From a virus, in the IMG/VR virus record IMGVR_UViG_3300046533_000294, positions 62,001 to 126,000 of that record: a stretch of DNA of 64,000 bases; one strand, given 5' to 3'. Shown piece after piece: positions 63,991 to 64,000 of the stretch. Under the pieces are notes generated by a model that saw only the letters and a program-made list of their open reading frames with translations, did no database searches and was not told the DNA's origin. Each line of letters begins with the position of its first letter. Position 1 is the stretch's first letter. Made by a program: the position numbers and the translations under genes.

Positions 63991-64000
63991 TTGACCCTCC

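Noticed and set aside
1-64000. Joining the two window ends as a circle
   Set aside because: Joining gives an open reading and a plausible RBS (ATGAGGAGGGTCAA), but the fit needs only one matching base beyond what the right end already holds, so it is not evidence of a complete genome.
38635-64000. tRNA genes or integrase/repressor in the few gaps
   Set aside because: No cloverleaf, CCA end, recombinase motif or attachment-like repeat was found in the gaps examined.

Overview
The window is part of the genome of a double-stranded DNA tailed phage with a contractile tail (myovirus morphology), probably infecting an actinobacterium. The tail type follows from a sheath (24883-26331), a tube (26349-26789), a LysM baseplate protein, gp25-like and J-like baseplate proteins and a gpI-like protein. 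The host guess rests on several features common in actinobacteria and their phages: a secreted collagen-like protein with an actinobacterial-type N-terminal domain, an Rpf/transglycosylase-like secreted protein, a DUF6011-type C-terminus, a KTSC domain, DUF6197-like proteins and a CxxC-rich terminase small subunit. I see no integrase, excisionase, repressor, tRNA or CRISPR, so nothing points to lysogeny.

Layout. (1) 1-2962, leftward: small, mostly unrecognised genes, each block headed by a repeated leader (hairpins plus a GAAGGAGGGTC ribosome-binding site). (2) 2963-4140: long non-coding control region with GC-rich hairpins, a 240-base AT-rich island and CGCGTA palindromes. (3) 4141-38634, rightward: late genes. 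These are small proteins, a glycoside-hydrolase-like protein, a collagen-like protein, a RuvC-like resolvase, terminase, an endolysin-like peptidase, portal, protease/scaffold, decoration protein, major capsid protein, two giant repeat proteins, neck, sheath, tube, tail chaperones with a candidate -1 frameshift, tape measure, baseplate, tail fibre and holin candidate. (4) 38631-57106, leftward: DNA metabolism. In transcription order these are an SNF2 helicase, a Cas4/RecB-like nuclease, small zinc proteins, a Sak4-like ATPase, an acidic SSB-like protein, a primase fused to an MCM-like helicase, a cluster of small-molecule or nucleotide-modifying enzymes, DNA polymerase III alpha, an Rpf-like protein, an HU-like protein, a ThyX-like protein and an HNH protein. 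(5) 57264-64000, leftward: a second block of small genes with the same hairpin/RBS leaders as region 1.

Genes in regions 3 and 4 overlap by one to a few bases (ATGA, TGATG, TAATG), so they are probably translated as coupled operons. The two small-gene blocks instead use the repeated leader, which resembles the start-associated sequences of cluster K mycobacteriophages in design but not in sequence. Five proteins look able to act on peptidoglycan. Replication appears largely phage-encoded (polymerase, primase-helicase, SSB-like and recombination proteins).

The most noteworthy features are the repeated double-hairpin leader, the primase-MCM fusion, the ThyX/Nmad1-like/methyltransferase/SDR/HAD/FAD gene group that could modify nucleotides or DNA bases, the two proteins built of PPAxFxAxSVAP repeats, and regulatory motifs shared between distant non-coding regions.
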